Positions 9,758 through 20,339 of a DNA stretch of 64,000 nt are shown piece after piece; within the stretch, counting starts at the first letter, position 1; every line of letters starts with the position of its first letter. The translations under genes were made by a program, and so were the position numbers. The notes under the pieces are model-generated. The model saw only the letters and a program-made list of their open reading frames with translations. It was not told where the DNA came from and did no database searches. Source of the stretch: Nautilus pompilius (taxonomy: Eukaryota > Mollusca > Cephalopoda > Nautilida > Nautilidae); the NCBI GenBank assembly GCA_018389105.1, contig JACATO010000989.1, positions 372,001 to 436,000 on the forward strand, written 5' to 3'.

Positions 9758-10465
9758 ATGGAGTCTGCCGGATGTGCGAAGAGATTGCTGATGGGAGCCA
9801 ACCTGCTGTTCGTGCTGGCGGTCGTGGGGCTGATGTCGGCCAGCCTCGTCGTTCACACCAGTTTCCGCGCCTACCTCAGCTTCCTGGGCGTCCGCTTCAG
9901 CGTGGCCACGATATTCGTAGCGGTGGGCGGCGCCGCGGTTCTGATGGTGGCGGCCCTGGGCTTCCTCGGCGCCGCCCGGACCCACTCGGCGCTTCTGCTG
10001 GTCTTCGCGAGCGCCCTCCTCGCCGCCTGCCTGGTCGAGCTGGGCGGCGCCGCTGTGGGCTTCGCGACGAGCGGGGCGCTGCGTCGCGACGTGTCGGCGC
10101 GCATGCGGGCCGCGCAGGCGTCCTACGGCGCGACGAGCGCGGTGACGGCCGCCTGGGACCGCGTGCAGCGGGAGTTCGGCTGCTGCGGCGTGACCAACCA
10201 CACCGACTGGTTCGCCTACTTCGGCGACCTCGTGGTGCCCGACTCGTGCTGCCGGCGCGTGACCGCTCTGTGCGGAACGAGGCTCGCCTTCGGAGAGCCC
10301 ATCTACTCGCGAGACTGCATCGGCGGCTTCTGTTCCTGGGCTTCGTCCCGCATCGTCCTCCTCTCCGCCATGGGCGTGGTTCTGGCTGTTTTGCAGGCGG
10401 TCGTGGTCGGCCTGGCTCTGTCTTTGTACCGGCTGTGGAGGAAATACGAAACCGTGGAGAACTAG
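9758..10465 (+). CDS. Intronless tetraspanin, copy 3 (divergent, GC-rich)
   Basis: I take the ATG at 9758 (GGAAAGATGGAG, the same context as the other copies). The open frame begins earlier at 9590, but that part overlaps the promoter. The 235-residue protein aligns end to end with copies 1 and 2: CCG 142-144, NHT sequon at 147, PDSCC 161-165, C172, C187. It lacks C113 but has an extra C192, so its unpaired seventh loop cysteine sits elsewhere. C6 may be palmitoylated. The coding DNA is extremely GC- and CpG-rich, unlike copies 1 and 2, which explains the long open frames on the opposite strand. It shares the one-exon structure, so intron loss predates the cluster's expansion. No clear AATAAA was found downstream. 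Confidence 0.93.
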   Translation: MESAGCAKRLLMGANLLFVLAVVGLMSASLVVHTSFRAYLSFLGVRFSVATIFVAVGGAAVLMVAALGFLGAARTHSALLLVFASALLAACLVELGGAAVGFATSGALRRDVSARMRAAQASYGATSAVTAAWDRVQREFGCCGVTNHTDWFAYFGDLVVPDSCCRRVTALCGTRLAFGEPIYSRDCIGGFCSWASSRIVLLSAMGVVLAVLQAVVVGLALSLYRLWRKYETVEN

Positions 10466-11087
10466 ACGCGGACGTCACTGAGAACTGAACAGGAGACTTC
10501 AGCCGGCCGAAATATCGCCGTTCGAACTCGTTAATCTAATAAGTTAAATTTCTTTAATTATTAATGTTGAAGTTAACACGAGGAATTGTGGCGCTAACCG
10601 GTTTATGTAGACTCGCCACGTTGCTCAATTTACGCCAACGGATTTTGTTTTATAATGCACCTTGTGTTTCGCCTCCTCCCCTACCTTTGTTCATCGTTAA
10701 CACCTGTCTGGAGTACATTTGGCCGTGAAACAAAACGAGCACGCGAATGATTGCGAGAAGTACAACTAGAAATGATCCATCTTCTGATGTGGATGTATCC
10801 CTGAAATTGGCTGCTGCTGGCACTTATGCGTGGGAATTGCTGTTCAGGCTGTAGGTCGCAGAATAGATTTGAAATACCATACCTAACCGGAAATATTGAC
10901 TTCCCCAAAATTTCATTTTGCGGTAAAGTCCACGAAAGATTTAAAATTAGTATAATCCCCCCCCTTCTAGTATACCACATCAGTTTTTACCTTATCCCAC
11001 CTGGCCCAGCCTCCTGAGTGTCTCTGCTCTCTCCTAATGCGGAGAGCCGTGGGATCGGATCGATGTACGAATTTGTCGTTACCAGAA
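10466..11087. other. Intergenic DNA
   Basis: 3' flank of tetraspanin copy 3; no gene, repeat or clear polyadenylation signal is visible. Confidence 0.5.
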
Positions 11088-11099
11088 GGATTATATTAA

Positions 11100-11178
11100 T
11101 AAGGAAGGTTCAAAGTCCATAGGGCTCAATCTGTGCTGAATAATACAGATTTTAAGGGCAGTGAAGTACGAATGGACC
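11100..11178 (+). repeat. Short dispersed repeat, copy 1 of 3
   Basis: Core AATCTGTGCTGAATAATACA then GATTTTAAGGGCAGTG. The same core occurs at 34145-34212 (+) and, reversed, at 44740-44805. The element ends with a GAATGGACC / AAATGCACC type box. Class unknown: a small non-autonomous element is likely. Confidence 0.65.
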
Positions 11179-14100
11179 AAGGTGATTTAGAGAGTAAGAA
11201 CATATTGCTTATGAAAAAAAAAAAAAATCACTAACGCGTAGTTTCGTATCTTTTCCCAGAATTCCTGTCCTTGTGAACCCCCTCCATAGTATCTCTCGAC
11301 CGAAAACATTCGGAATAAGCTTATATATTCGAGTCTGTTTTCTTTTTTTTTAAAATTTGTTCGATATTAACAAAGTTTGTGACGCAGTTTCCTTGATTCA
11401 GTAACGTCGTTCACAGGTCACGGACGAATGAGCTTCAAGTTCGATGATTATGCACGTGGTTTTGACAGTTTAGAGTTCCGGGTCACTGTCTTGCTGCAAG
11501 TTAACTTGCTGACCAACCCAGCGGACTAGCTGTCATCCCTCTGAAATACACTGCCGTAACAACCGTACCCTTTTGGGCTATTATCAATCCATTGTTTCCT
11601 CCATTCTTGAGATTAAGAGGATCGGTATATTTTCGCATGCTTTCATACAGTCCGCGACAGACAAACCACGATTGAATTCAAATTTGAATAAATCAGTCCG
11701 GAGGAGCACCTGTTACCATACCAGTTCTTTTTTTTCCAATTTGTAGTCGTTTACGAGCAAGCCCCCCCTTTTTCTTTAATAAAGGTTAACCCGCTGCTTT
11801 TCTTCCAATTAATCCAGCTTATTTCAGCCTCCCTCTAACACCGGAGATATTGGATTATTCCGTGTTGCGCTCAAGGCAACAGTTATTTGGGAGCTGAGTA
11901 AACCGTCTGACCTGTTATCTAAAAATAGTCGACTTTCCTTTCGGAAGTGATTTTTGGTTTCCTATTTTTTCTATGGTGAGAGTCTGTACCAGTCCTTTTT
12001 TGACGTGGTATCGTATAAGCGAACCTATTCAATGACACCCTAATTATCCCGGAATTTCTCGAACGTGTATTCCTTTATTCCCCGGTGTAACAAACGACAA
12101 CCAGCCCTTCATTGTTCAATTGATAGCAGTTTGGACTTCGCTGTCGTCGCACTATCACTACTTTCAAAACAGAATATTTACTTCCCCTTGTTACAAGCTG
12201 TCGCATTGCGTTTTAACTGGGTATATAGCAATTTCCAGAGAAACTAGTTTCTATTGGCCGCAAACACTTTGGTATTCCATCACTACGTCCCTTGTTCAAT
12301 CTAAAAAAAAAACAAAAAACAAAACAAAGATGCTGCTGCGTTGTCGAGAAAGACCAAGGACAGAATGCTTCGGCTGATTTCCTTCCACCCCATTCTGTGG
12401 GAAGCTCACTTCCCATTCCCACCCAGCATTTGATCGGTTGGATAGAAATCGCGTTACTGGTAGAACTTGTCGCGTCGTCCGAGCTCCACGGCGAGTTTCT
12501 GTCTGCCGCTGTTCGCGTCACGTGACAAGAAAGGAAGTGGATGCGCGATAAAATAGAGACCTGCTTCACACTTCCCCCCCTTTGCTTCCGGTTATAGTTA
12601 TAATTATAGCGAACGACGCAAATGCTCATTTGCGTACATCTGCGGGACCCGCATCACAGGAGTGATGACACCACACCAGTTCACCGATGCGAAAGGAGTG
12701 AACCAACCGCAGCTCAGTGCTCAGCCCGCCGATCCCAGGTGCGCAATAATTTTTTCCTTTAGAATGCAATCACGGATGTTAACAGCGCGCTTCTCAACAG
12801 CCCGTATGTAAGAAAGGTAATTACGGCGGATCTGGAAACAGGCCAGAGGATTTAAAATGATTCTACACTTTCGGCACTTAATTAATTAATATTCCCATCT
12901 GTTTATCGACAATTGCTTTGCGTTTTGTTATTTTATATTGGCGGGTACAGCAACAAATCAGCATCTAAATGAATTCTAAAGCCTGGGAATAGCCAGTTGT
13001 CTACTCGCACATGTGCAGTTGCATTTAGACAAGACGTAGGGTTAGGGTTACTGTCTCTCTCTGAGCGTAATCAATAATTAAGCACTGACGCTTCGAAATA
13101 TTTATCGAGGATGAACCACTATTGAAGGAAAACATCAGCCGAGAGATGAAACATTAAATACAATAAATAAATGGGCGCTATAGTTCTTTTACTTGAATAT
13201 AATTCGCCTGAGTAAAAAACCGGTGGTTAAATACGTATGGATGGCTGAGACGTTCGGTTTGGCACAATGAACGAACGAGAAGAGCTTGGAAGAAATTCAG
13301 GGGTCTCTCTGTGTGTGAGTGATGTAGACGACTGGCGAAGGGCGTGCCTACAGGGCTACAGATACCAGCAGCAGACGCTGCCTGCTCTAGATAACGAAAT
13401 ATGACACGCAGGCCACAGGGGAACCATTATTCCGCTCCATGTTTTGCAGACCAGTTTCTTCACTCCTCCATACTTTGAAATGCAGAATGACTAGTCTGAC
13501 AACCAGAGACATAAGCACCACACCCTTCACCTGCCTCACTGTACTTTAAGATGGACGTGGATCTACCCCCCCTCCTCTCACGATGCCCCAGTTCTTATAG
13601 TAAATAAAAGCACACTGCACTTTAATTAAAACGGTAGTATTACATCTCAACACCAACATAAAAAAATATCTCCTTCGTACAAAGTATCTGTCAGTTAACC
13701 AAGGTTACAACACTGTTACCAAATAAACAAAATTCTGGCCAGTTTGTGGATGCTGGAGATTACAGATAGAGCCGACCCCGGTTGAGAGGTTGGCATGGCG
13801 TCTTGTCTCAGCAGAAGTGCCTCCCATTGTTCGTACCGACTAACTGCAAATTAGGCAATGTCAAAGAGCAGCTATGCATTGCGAAGCCTTATTCAGACAG
13901 ATTAAAGCACGAGAATCTTATATCCAGGAATTCCAATTCACGTAGCTCACAGAGGCTATAAATTCCAATTACTATGGCTCTCTGAGTTCCGTTGGCTTCA
14001 TTATTATGACGCAGTGTTTTGATTCCAAGGCTCTAATGCGCACGGTATCGGCAAGACCCGATCTCCAGCTATCGGCTTCTTGATTACCCTCGTTAGAAGG

Positions 14101-17100
14101 CGGCACTGGCCAGCGAGAATCCAGCCCTTTTTAGTTAATTTAACCCTCACCTGTCTTTCTGGCTCCGGATAAATTCGACGCCATCGAAAAGGCAGACACC
14201 CAAGTAAATCCACATCTTTTTATAAATCCAACAGCCTCATACTTATTGTTAATAGTCGCTATTGATGCTGAATTACAAATATATACCGACTGAAAACCAA
14301 CAGGTGACAGCCCAACTTTAAGCAACTTGTATTTTTTTTAAAAAAAATCTATATATATTTAGAGTAATTTTGATTTTTTTGGTGCAGCAATTTAATTAAA
14401 TGTATATTTAAAAGATCTTCAGTGGTCAAATTATACATATTTTTATAAAAATATTGTTAAACAATAGCAATTATATGCCTACATATGTACATATACATGC
14501 GTTTATTTCAGATGTAGATGTTATTTATTAAATGACCGCTGTCAAAACTATAAAACTTGCAATAGATGTAATATGTAAGGGATGCGGGTAGGAGGGTGAT
14601 GATGGTGTTAGTGTAAAACTGGATTTGCAAGATTTACAAGGTAAGATTAAGGAGGTTAGAGTAAAGAGGAAGACAAGGGAAATAAAATAGGTATACAATA
14701 ACGAAAGATAATGAGCAGTGAGAGCACGACGATATGGATAATACGGATGAATATGAGAGAATATAGATTTAACAGATGAAGGTGAAACAAAAGACGAGGA
14801 AGAAAGAGCTAGGTATAAGTGGATTTTAAAAAGTTGGAAGAGAAGATAAAGGAGGTTTTTCTCAATCTTTTTAATAAAACTGACGGATATTCTGTCGAAG
14901 GTAAAGTAGAGAAAAGTTGTCCGTAAAAGAATTTGGCGGCGAAGCCGGCGAGACCAGGTAGGAATCAGTTTGGAGAACCACGCGGCAGGAACCGCTTCTC
15001 TTGCTGCTACAAAAAGCTCGTGTATATTCTCTTCGGATTCGGCAGGTCATTCTTATCTTTTTTCTCTCGGGTCTACTAGCATTCGCTGATATTGCCTTTC
15101 TCACAAGTCCCTCGTGAAAGAGCTTCCAGTAAACTGAAGCTGATAGGGCACGACTCGGGTCTTCACTGACTGACAAGAAACCGGAAACATTCACTCTGAT
15201 GTGCACCTGTGAGACAGTTAAATACCTTTTTGTTCAAGCAATTCCCGTTTTATTTTACTTAGTTAACTTCTTTGCATTACTTACAATCCTATCAGCACCA
15301 GAATATCCCTTTAATTCAGATTAATATTGCCATTTCTCACTGTTGAATGCTGTCATTCCATAATTATTAACGTAGGCTATTTTCTATGGTATGGAAACAT
15401 TTGTTACACACTGCATTCGTCAAGGCCTCACGCCTCTCCATCCTCTTTTCACCAGTAAAGTTTGAGAATCGAGTCCGCCCCACCTCTGTTCTCCACAATA
15501 ACACTTTAGGAAATGATTTAAATTAATATTGTGGTCTTTCAGCTTGGGGGGGGGGGGGCTTCAAATAAGTAAAAGAGACCAGCTGAACTAGCTGGGGAGG
15601 AGGTATCAGGCTGGGTTTCAGATGAACTTTTCAATTATATCAAGAGGGAATTGTACCTAAAGGATTTTTTTTTAAAGGGGAAGTAACTCTTCTAGTTTGA
15701 CCATGTTAGAAAACACCCCATCACAAGATTACAATTCTTTTCAGTTTTGGAATGAAACAGATCGTGATCTCTGACACTTTCCGCAGGTGTGATCATCTGC
15801 ACCACATGTCTTTGTAGAGAGTTCCTCTGTTACGAAAGCCTTCGAGGTTAATAAATCGGAAAAGCTCCTAGAATAAGACACGGTGTTACGATGACTGGCA
15901 GTAGTTTTCCTTTATCAGCTGTACCAAAGATCCATCAGTAGCTCACGGGTTATTTACACAGCTTTCAGACTTCTTTGTTTTTCTTAGCAAATGGATATTT
16001 TCTAACAATTTTTATTTTAGCAACGTAAAATCCCCTTTTTTTGTGACGCAGCAACTCTTTGATATTTTCTAACTTTTTTTAGAAAAAAAATCTGTCATCA
16101 AATTTCTAATTAAAGATGCGTTACTTCCCCTCCAGGTATTGCTAATTAATTATTATTAATTAATATCGATAATGAATCAATCAAATTTACAATTAATTCG
16201 TTTGTTTTTGTTTTTCTTAAAATCACAATGTATATATATAAAAACTAAAAATGCATTGATAACTAGTTGCTGCTGCTGTCTTTTACATCAACCATTAACG
16301 AGAGGAGAGGAATCGTGATACCGGAAATTAATTCAGTACGAAAGCACCCGGTGCGCTCCAAATTCGGCCCACCTGATAAACCTATCGAAAGTTCCTACTA
16401 CAACTCCTTAATTTAGAATGTGGGAGACCGGGTGGTAAAGAAGAGTGAGAAGGCATGCCAAAAAAGGGCACGTCCATCGCGGGAACCTCAACCCTAGCAC
16501 TCCACTGGGCTGACCACTAGTCTGGAAAACAATACAATATACAATTTTGGACACCCCGTAAATTAGTTTTGGGAATCTCTGTTTTATAGAACTTAAACAA
16601 TTCCAGTTAGGAGGGAAAAAATTAACTTTAGTTGCTGGATAGATGTAAGTTATTTATCTTAAATTAAAGGTATATTAAAATATCATAAACATTAGACGGT
16701 TTTCATTAAAGTGACATTTAAATTCCTAGACCAGCCAATTAATAAATCAAATATATCAATAATTGTTATTGCAGCATATTTATGCTAAAATGATGTAAGG
16801 GAAATAACTCTAAATTTTAGAATATTATCTTCGACGCGAGATTTCTATCCCGTTTTCTCTCACATCTTAAAACGAAAAGCTCTAATAAAGTTTCCCCGCA
16901 CCCTAAACCCTGCTGATGGTGCGCAGGGGGGGGGGGGCGGTCGAGAATTTGAATGGTGTGATGCCAGCCATTACCATCAGAGACGATTCGTATGTGAGAT
17001 CTGACGTCAAAAGAACATCGTCGGCAGCGCCATCTTCGGTGGCGAAGGACAACAACAACAATCTACTATTACTGTTTGCCGGAACCAGGACCGAATTGTT

Positions 17101-17448
17101 TATTTTGATAATTCGAGTTAAGTTTAGTCTGTTTAATACAAACTGCTTCCCCTGAAAAGTTTACTCAGTTCTACAAGATGCCCCGCAGATTTAGAAAAAA
17201 ATCAAAAAAAAAAATCAAATCATAATTTTAAGCTGCATTTTAATGAAATTATTTACGGGATCTATAAGTGTCACTATTAAACGGTCTTTTAAAGCTATTT
17301 CAGGTTTCTGAATGAGTGACAAAATAAGCAATGGTCAGTTTAAAGCTACGAAACGTTTGGCGAACTACTATTTCCTTGGTGACAATAGGACGAAGAAACT
17401 TACTTTTCTCTACTGACGTCACACACACATATGCTGACACCATAACCT
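11179..17448. other. Intergenic DNA without supported genes
   Basis: CpG-retaining DNA. Items seen: an 8-base-arm palindrome ACGCAAAT-GCTC-ATTTGCGT at 12616-12635; a GGGTTAGGGTT telomere-like scrap near 13040; a 111-codon minus frame at 14871-15206 preceded by a good acceptor (see findings); poly-G near 15546; motif variants AAAGGGGAAGTAACTCT at 15675 and AAGGGAAATAACTCT at 16797-16811. A 79-codon frame at 16916-17155 (+) is not recognisable. Confidence 0.45.
14871..15222 (-). other. Possible terminal exon, unknown protein (weak)
   Basis: On the minus strand AACTGTCTCACAG, a usable acceptor, is followed by an open frame of about 113 codons ending in a stop. The frame contains a basic stretch (SRPERKKIRMTCRIRREYTR). 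I recognise no domain. An open frame of this length could be chance, so the call rests only on length plus the splice-like start. Confidence 0.2.
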
Positions 17449-17566
17449 CTCTCTTTCATCTTCTCTCCTCCCTCTCTTCTCTCTCTCTCTGTCTCTCTCT
17501 CCTCTCTCCTTCATTTTCTCTCTCCCTCTCTCTCTCTCTCTCTCCCCATCTCTCTCTCCCCCTTTC

Positions 17567-17616
<50 letters not shown>
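17449..17616. repeat. (CT)n-rich microsatellite
   Basis: Imperfect CT/CTCTCCC run ending in about 20 perfect CT dinucleotides before GTGTACTG. It creates the low-complexity frames seen on both strands. Confidence 0.95.
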
Positions 17617-17621
<5 letters not shown>

Positions 17622-17994
17622 CTGACCTGATACCTCCCTCTCGTATTTTAAACAATTTGCTTATTTTTCTAATTTTTTTTTTAAAATAAGCATAATTTCA
17701 GACAATTTTGTTTTAAAAACGTGTTAGACTTGGTTTTTCTTCTTTCCTTAGTTAACGATGCCTCCAGTGTCGGACATCTGAAAGTTTGACCACGAAAAAA
17801 AAATGGGGAGACCACCCAGTATGCTGCAGATTTAGTCGGACCAGTGAGAAATACAGCACAATAGGAGGACGATCCAACAATATTCATTTAAAGGCACGAA
17901 CTTGAAATTACATTTTGAAATTTGAAGTATAAAAAATAAAAGTAAATTTTAAGAAAAAAAACTCAGAAATAAAACACAATCAATCATAATCAAC

Positions 17995-18622
17995 AAAAAT
18001 CCAGTGGACCCTCACGAATTTGCTTTCGTCGGAAAACAACACTGGGGACCACTTGGCCACGGTCCAGTGGAGATGGTCGCGAGCCCACTGCAGTCGCTTT
18101 CGACGATTGTCCAGGCTGATGAACGGCTTCTTCAGTGCCGATCGCCCGAACAGTCCCATGTGGATCAAACGCCGTGTGATGATGCACGAGGCCAACTGGA
18201 TCCCATGGTGCCTCGACAAGCCGGTCTGGATGTCGGTGGAAGTGCGGAATCGGTCCGAGTTTCGACATGCGGGCGATCAGACGATTCTGTCGATCCGTTG
18301 CTTTCCGCGGTCTGCCGGTTCCACGTTTCGTAATTAGGCTCCCACCGGCCTTCCAACGTTTCAGGGTGCGAGATATCATCGACTGATTGCAATCGACACG
18401 ATCCGCAATGACCCACTCAGTTTCCCCATCTTCTTTGATGCGAACGATTGTGGCCCGCAGGTCAAATATCGGGCTCTCGGCATCACTATATTGAACAGAA
18501 ATGAATCAGAATAGTGGAGAATGACAGTTTTGTCATATTTATATTCTATTATCCTGAACTATTATAGCACAAAATATATATTCTAATGTTTGTAGTTTAT
18601 GCAAGACTTTTGCACACCGCTG
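17995..18622 (-). mobile_element. Tc1-like transposon, 5' half with truncated transposase
   Basis: The right end reads GCACACCGCTG then TA (18623-18624); on the minus strand this is a typical Tc1 end (CAGCGGTGTGCAAAAGTCTT). Inward lies a transposase N-terminus: DLRATIVRIKEDGETEWVIA, then a second helix-turn-helix part (ISRTLKRWKAGGSL) and the GRPRKATDRQNRLI linker. A frameshift near MSKLG follows, then the continuation SRHHGIQLASCIITRRLIHM and LFSDESKF with the first catalytic Asp. The frame stops shortly after, at the left boundary, so the second and third catalytic acids and the other terminal repeat are missing. Dead copy. Confidence 0.9.
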
Positions 18623-19400
18623 TACATATAAGCTGGATTTCCAGCAGGCGTGAAAAACAAGAGCGATAACTCTTGCGAATCAGCGCGTAAAGTCTGCATA
18701 ATGTGGTCACCGTCAGAGAATTTATCAGGTGGAAGACAGAAACGCTCTCTTCTGAGAGCGCTTAGTCCGATGTTTCTGCTACATCATTCGGGTATTTCTT
18801 CTGTTGAAGTAATATTCTTTATTCATAACAATACGGTAAAGTGCATTTTAACCCCTTTGGTGCCACATAGACACATCTCTACAAACAATTACTAAGTCAA
18901 GGATTTCCGTACAAAGACGATAGTTGACTATATTTTCCATTAACAGAAGTCTATTAATTTCTAACGACAGAGGTAAAGTCCAATTAAAGATGAACTAAAG
19001 AAGAATTTTAAAAAATAAAATTAAAAAAAATTGCATTTTCCACAACGAACATTTCATACTTAGTTTAAAATTAAGATTTTTTTTTTCAAATAATTTTTCT
19101 TCAATATTATGACTAGTTTGGCTGTTAAGATGCATTACACACGTTTCCATATATCAATAATTTTTATCAATCGATCTTAGTACTCCAGATCACTCTGAGT
19201 CTGGCTCCAGGCAAATTGAACTCTGATACTATACTATGTACTACAGACAACTTTTGTGACGTACCTGCCTTAAGTTCTTTTTGTTTTTTTTAATGTTTCC
19301 CATTCCTCTTCTTGCCACACTCGCCACTTCCTATTGTACAACCATAAAAACGTATTCTTCACGAGAACCCGATTTTAGAGTCTTCAGAAATAACGACACA
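18623..19400. other. Intergenic DNA
   Basis: No supported gene. The frame at 18650-18895 (+) has no recognisable features. Confidence 0.5.
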
Positions 19401-19409
19401 CGCATTGAA

Positions 19410-19930
19410 ATGGTGGCTGTTTAAAATTCTGAACGGAGTGGCCGGGCCGCTCCTCATCCTAGCGAGGTTGGGGCTTGACTCCCTCATTCCGCCGGCGCTC
19501 TGAGGTCCACCCGGCCCGATTCACGAGAAAGCACCTGCTCCGACCCAGATACCATGGGCGGCGAGGCCGGCACTACCCTGAAAGACGAACTAATGAAGGA
19601 AATGAATTATCTACTATACAATTCTTGTGTTCTGGAAAGAACCGCAGTTATCTATGTTGAGGCGGACTCTTCTACAAACGGAGTCCCGACATCGGCGAAA
19701 GGCAGTCGCACCCCCCCCCGAACCACCACTTTTTTTGGAAAATCTTTCTCAAGTTCCAAATATTTTACGGCAGCAACATTTTCCGGAATGGTTATCAATT
19801 AATCGTGCTCTTCTTTAACTGGAGTCGTGGCAAGCAATATATCAACTAGACAGAGAGGTTATGCGCAATCGGAACAGATTAGCCAGCCTTGACCAAAGTC
19901 GTGAGTTTGTTGACTGCGTAGCCATCTGAT
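19410..19930 (+). other. Broken coding-like segment, unassigned
   Basis: From 19554 the frame reads MGGEAGTTLKDELMKEMNYL. After an apparent shift near 19625 a second frame reads PPPEPPLFLENLSQVPNILR and then QQHFPEWLSINRALL, stop. It continues in frame past that stop as LESWQAIYQLDREVMRNRNR. The composition is protein-like and the upstream part is CpG-rich. It may be the remnant of a transposon ORF or of a retrocopy. I do not recognise the family. Confidence 0.25.
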
Positions 19931-20054
19931 CGCATTGTATGGAATATTTATAGCGCACTACTGCAAATTTCTGAGCAGGTAGCATGATCGTGAAAGAACC
20001 CAAAAGGGGGAGGGACAAAATGAAACGGGAAAAAAAAGACTAGAATAACTTAGC

Positions 20055-20287
20055 CAATGAGCCATCGGCCAGGTGATCAACGCTCAGGAGGTCCGCATCG
20101 GAACACATTTGGATCGTCTGCGATTGGAGGGGGCTTCCAATGGAACCACTTTCACTTTAGCTGGCCCCCAGATCTTTCAGGGGATCAACTACACATTGTG
20201 CAGCAAGCGATCTATGCAAAACTTTCAAGCAGAAAACCCAAATATCTGGGTGGTCTCGATCTCCCTAAAGAATACACAACAAAGGTA
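20055..20287 (+). other. Candidate exon, unknown protein
   Basis: An open frame runs from a weak acceptor (CGGCCAG|GTGATC) through VINAQEVRIGTHLDRLRLEG, then GTTFTLAGPQIFQGINYTLC and ENPNIWVVSISLKN. It ends at ACAACAAAG|GTAAAC, a fair donor directly before the in-frame stop. The composition looks coding. I recognise no family, and no partner exon is identified. Confidence 0.3.
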
Positions 20288-20339
20288 AACGGCTTTATTC
20301 TAAATGCAGGTAGAGCCATGATGACTGTGATAATATAAC

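Noticed and set aside
9592-10488. Alternative long frames over tetraspanin copy 3 (298 codons +, 193 codons - twice)
   Set aside because: Arg/Pro-rich shadows caused by the very high GC of the real tetraspanin frame.
17331-17655. Ser/Leu-rich and Arg/Glu-rich frames
   Set aside because: Products of the CT microsatellite.
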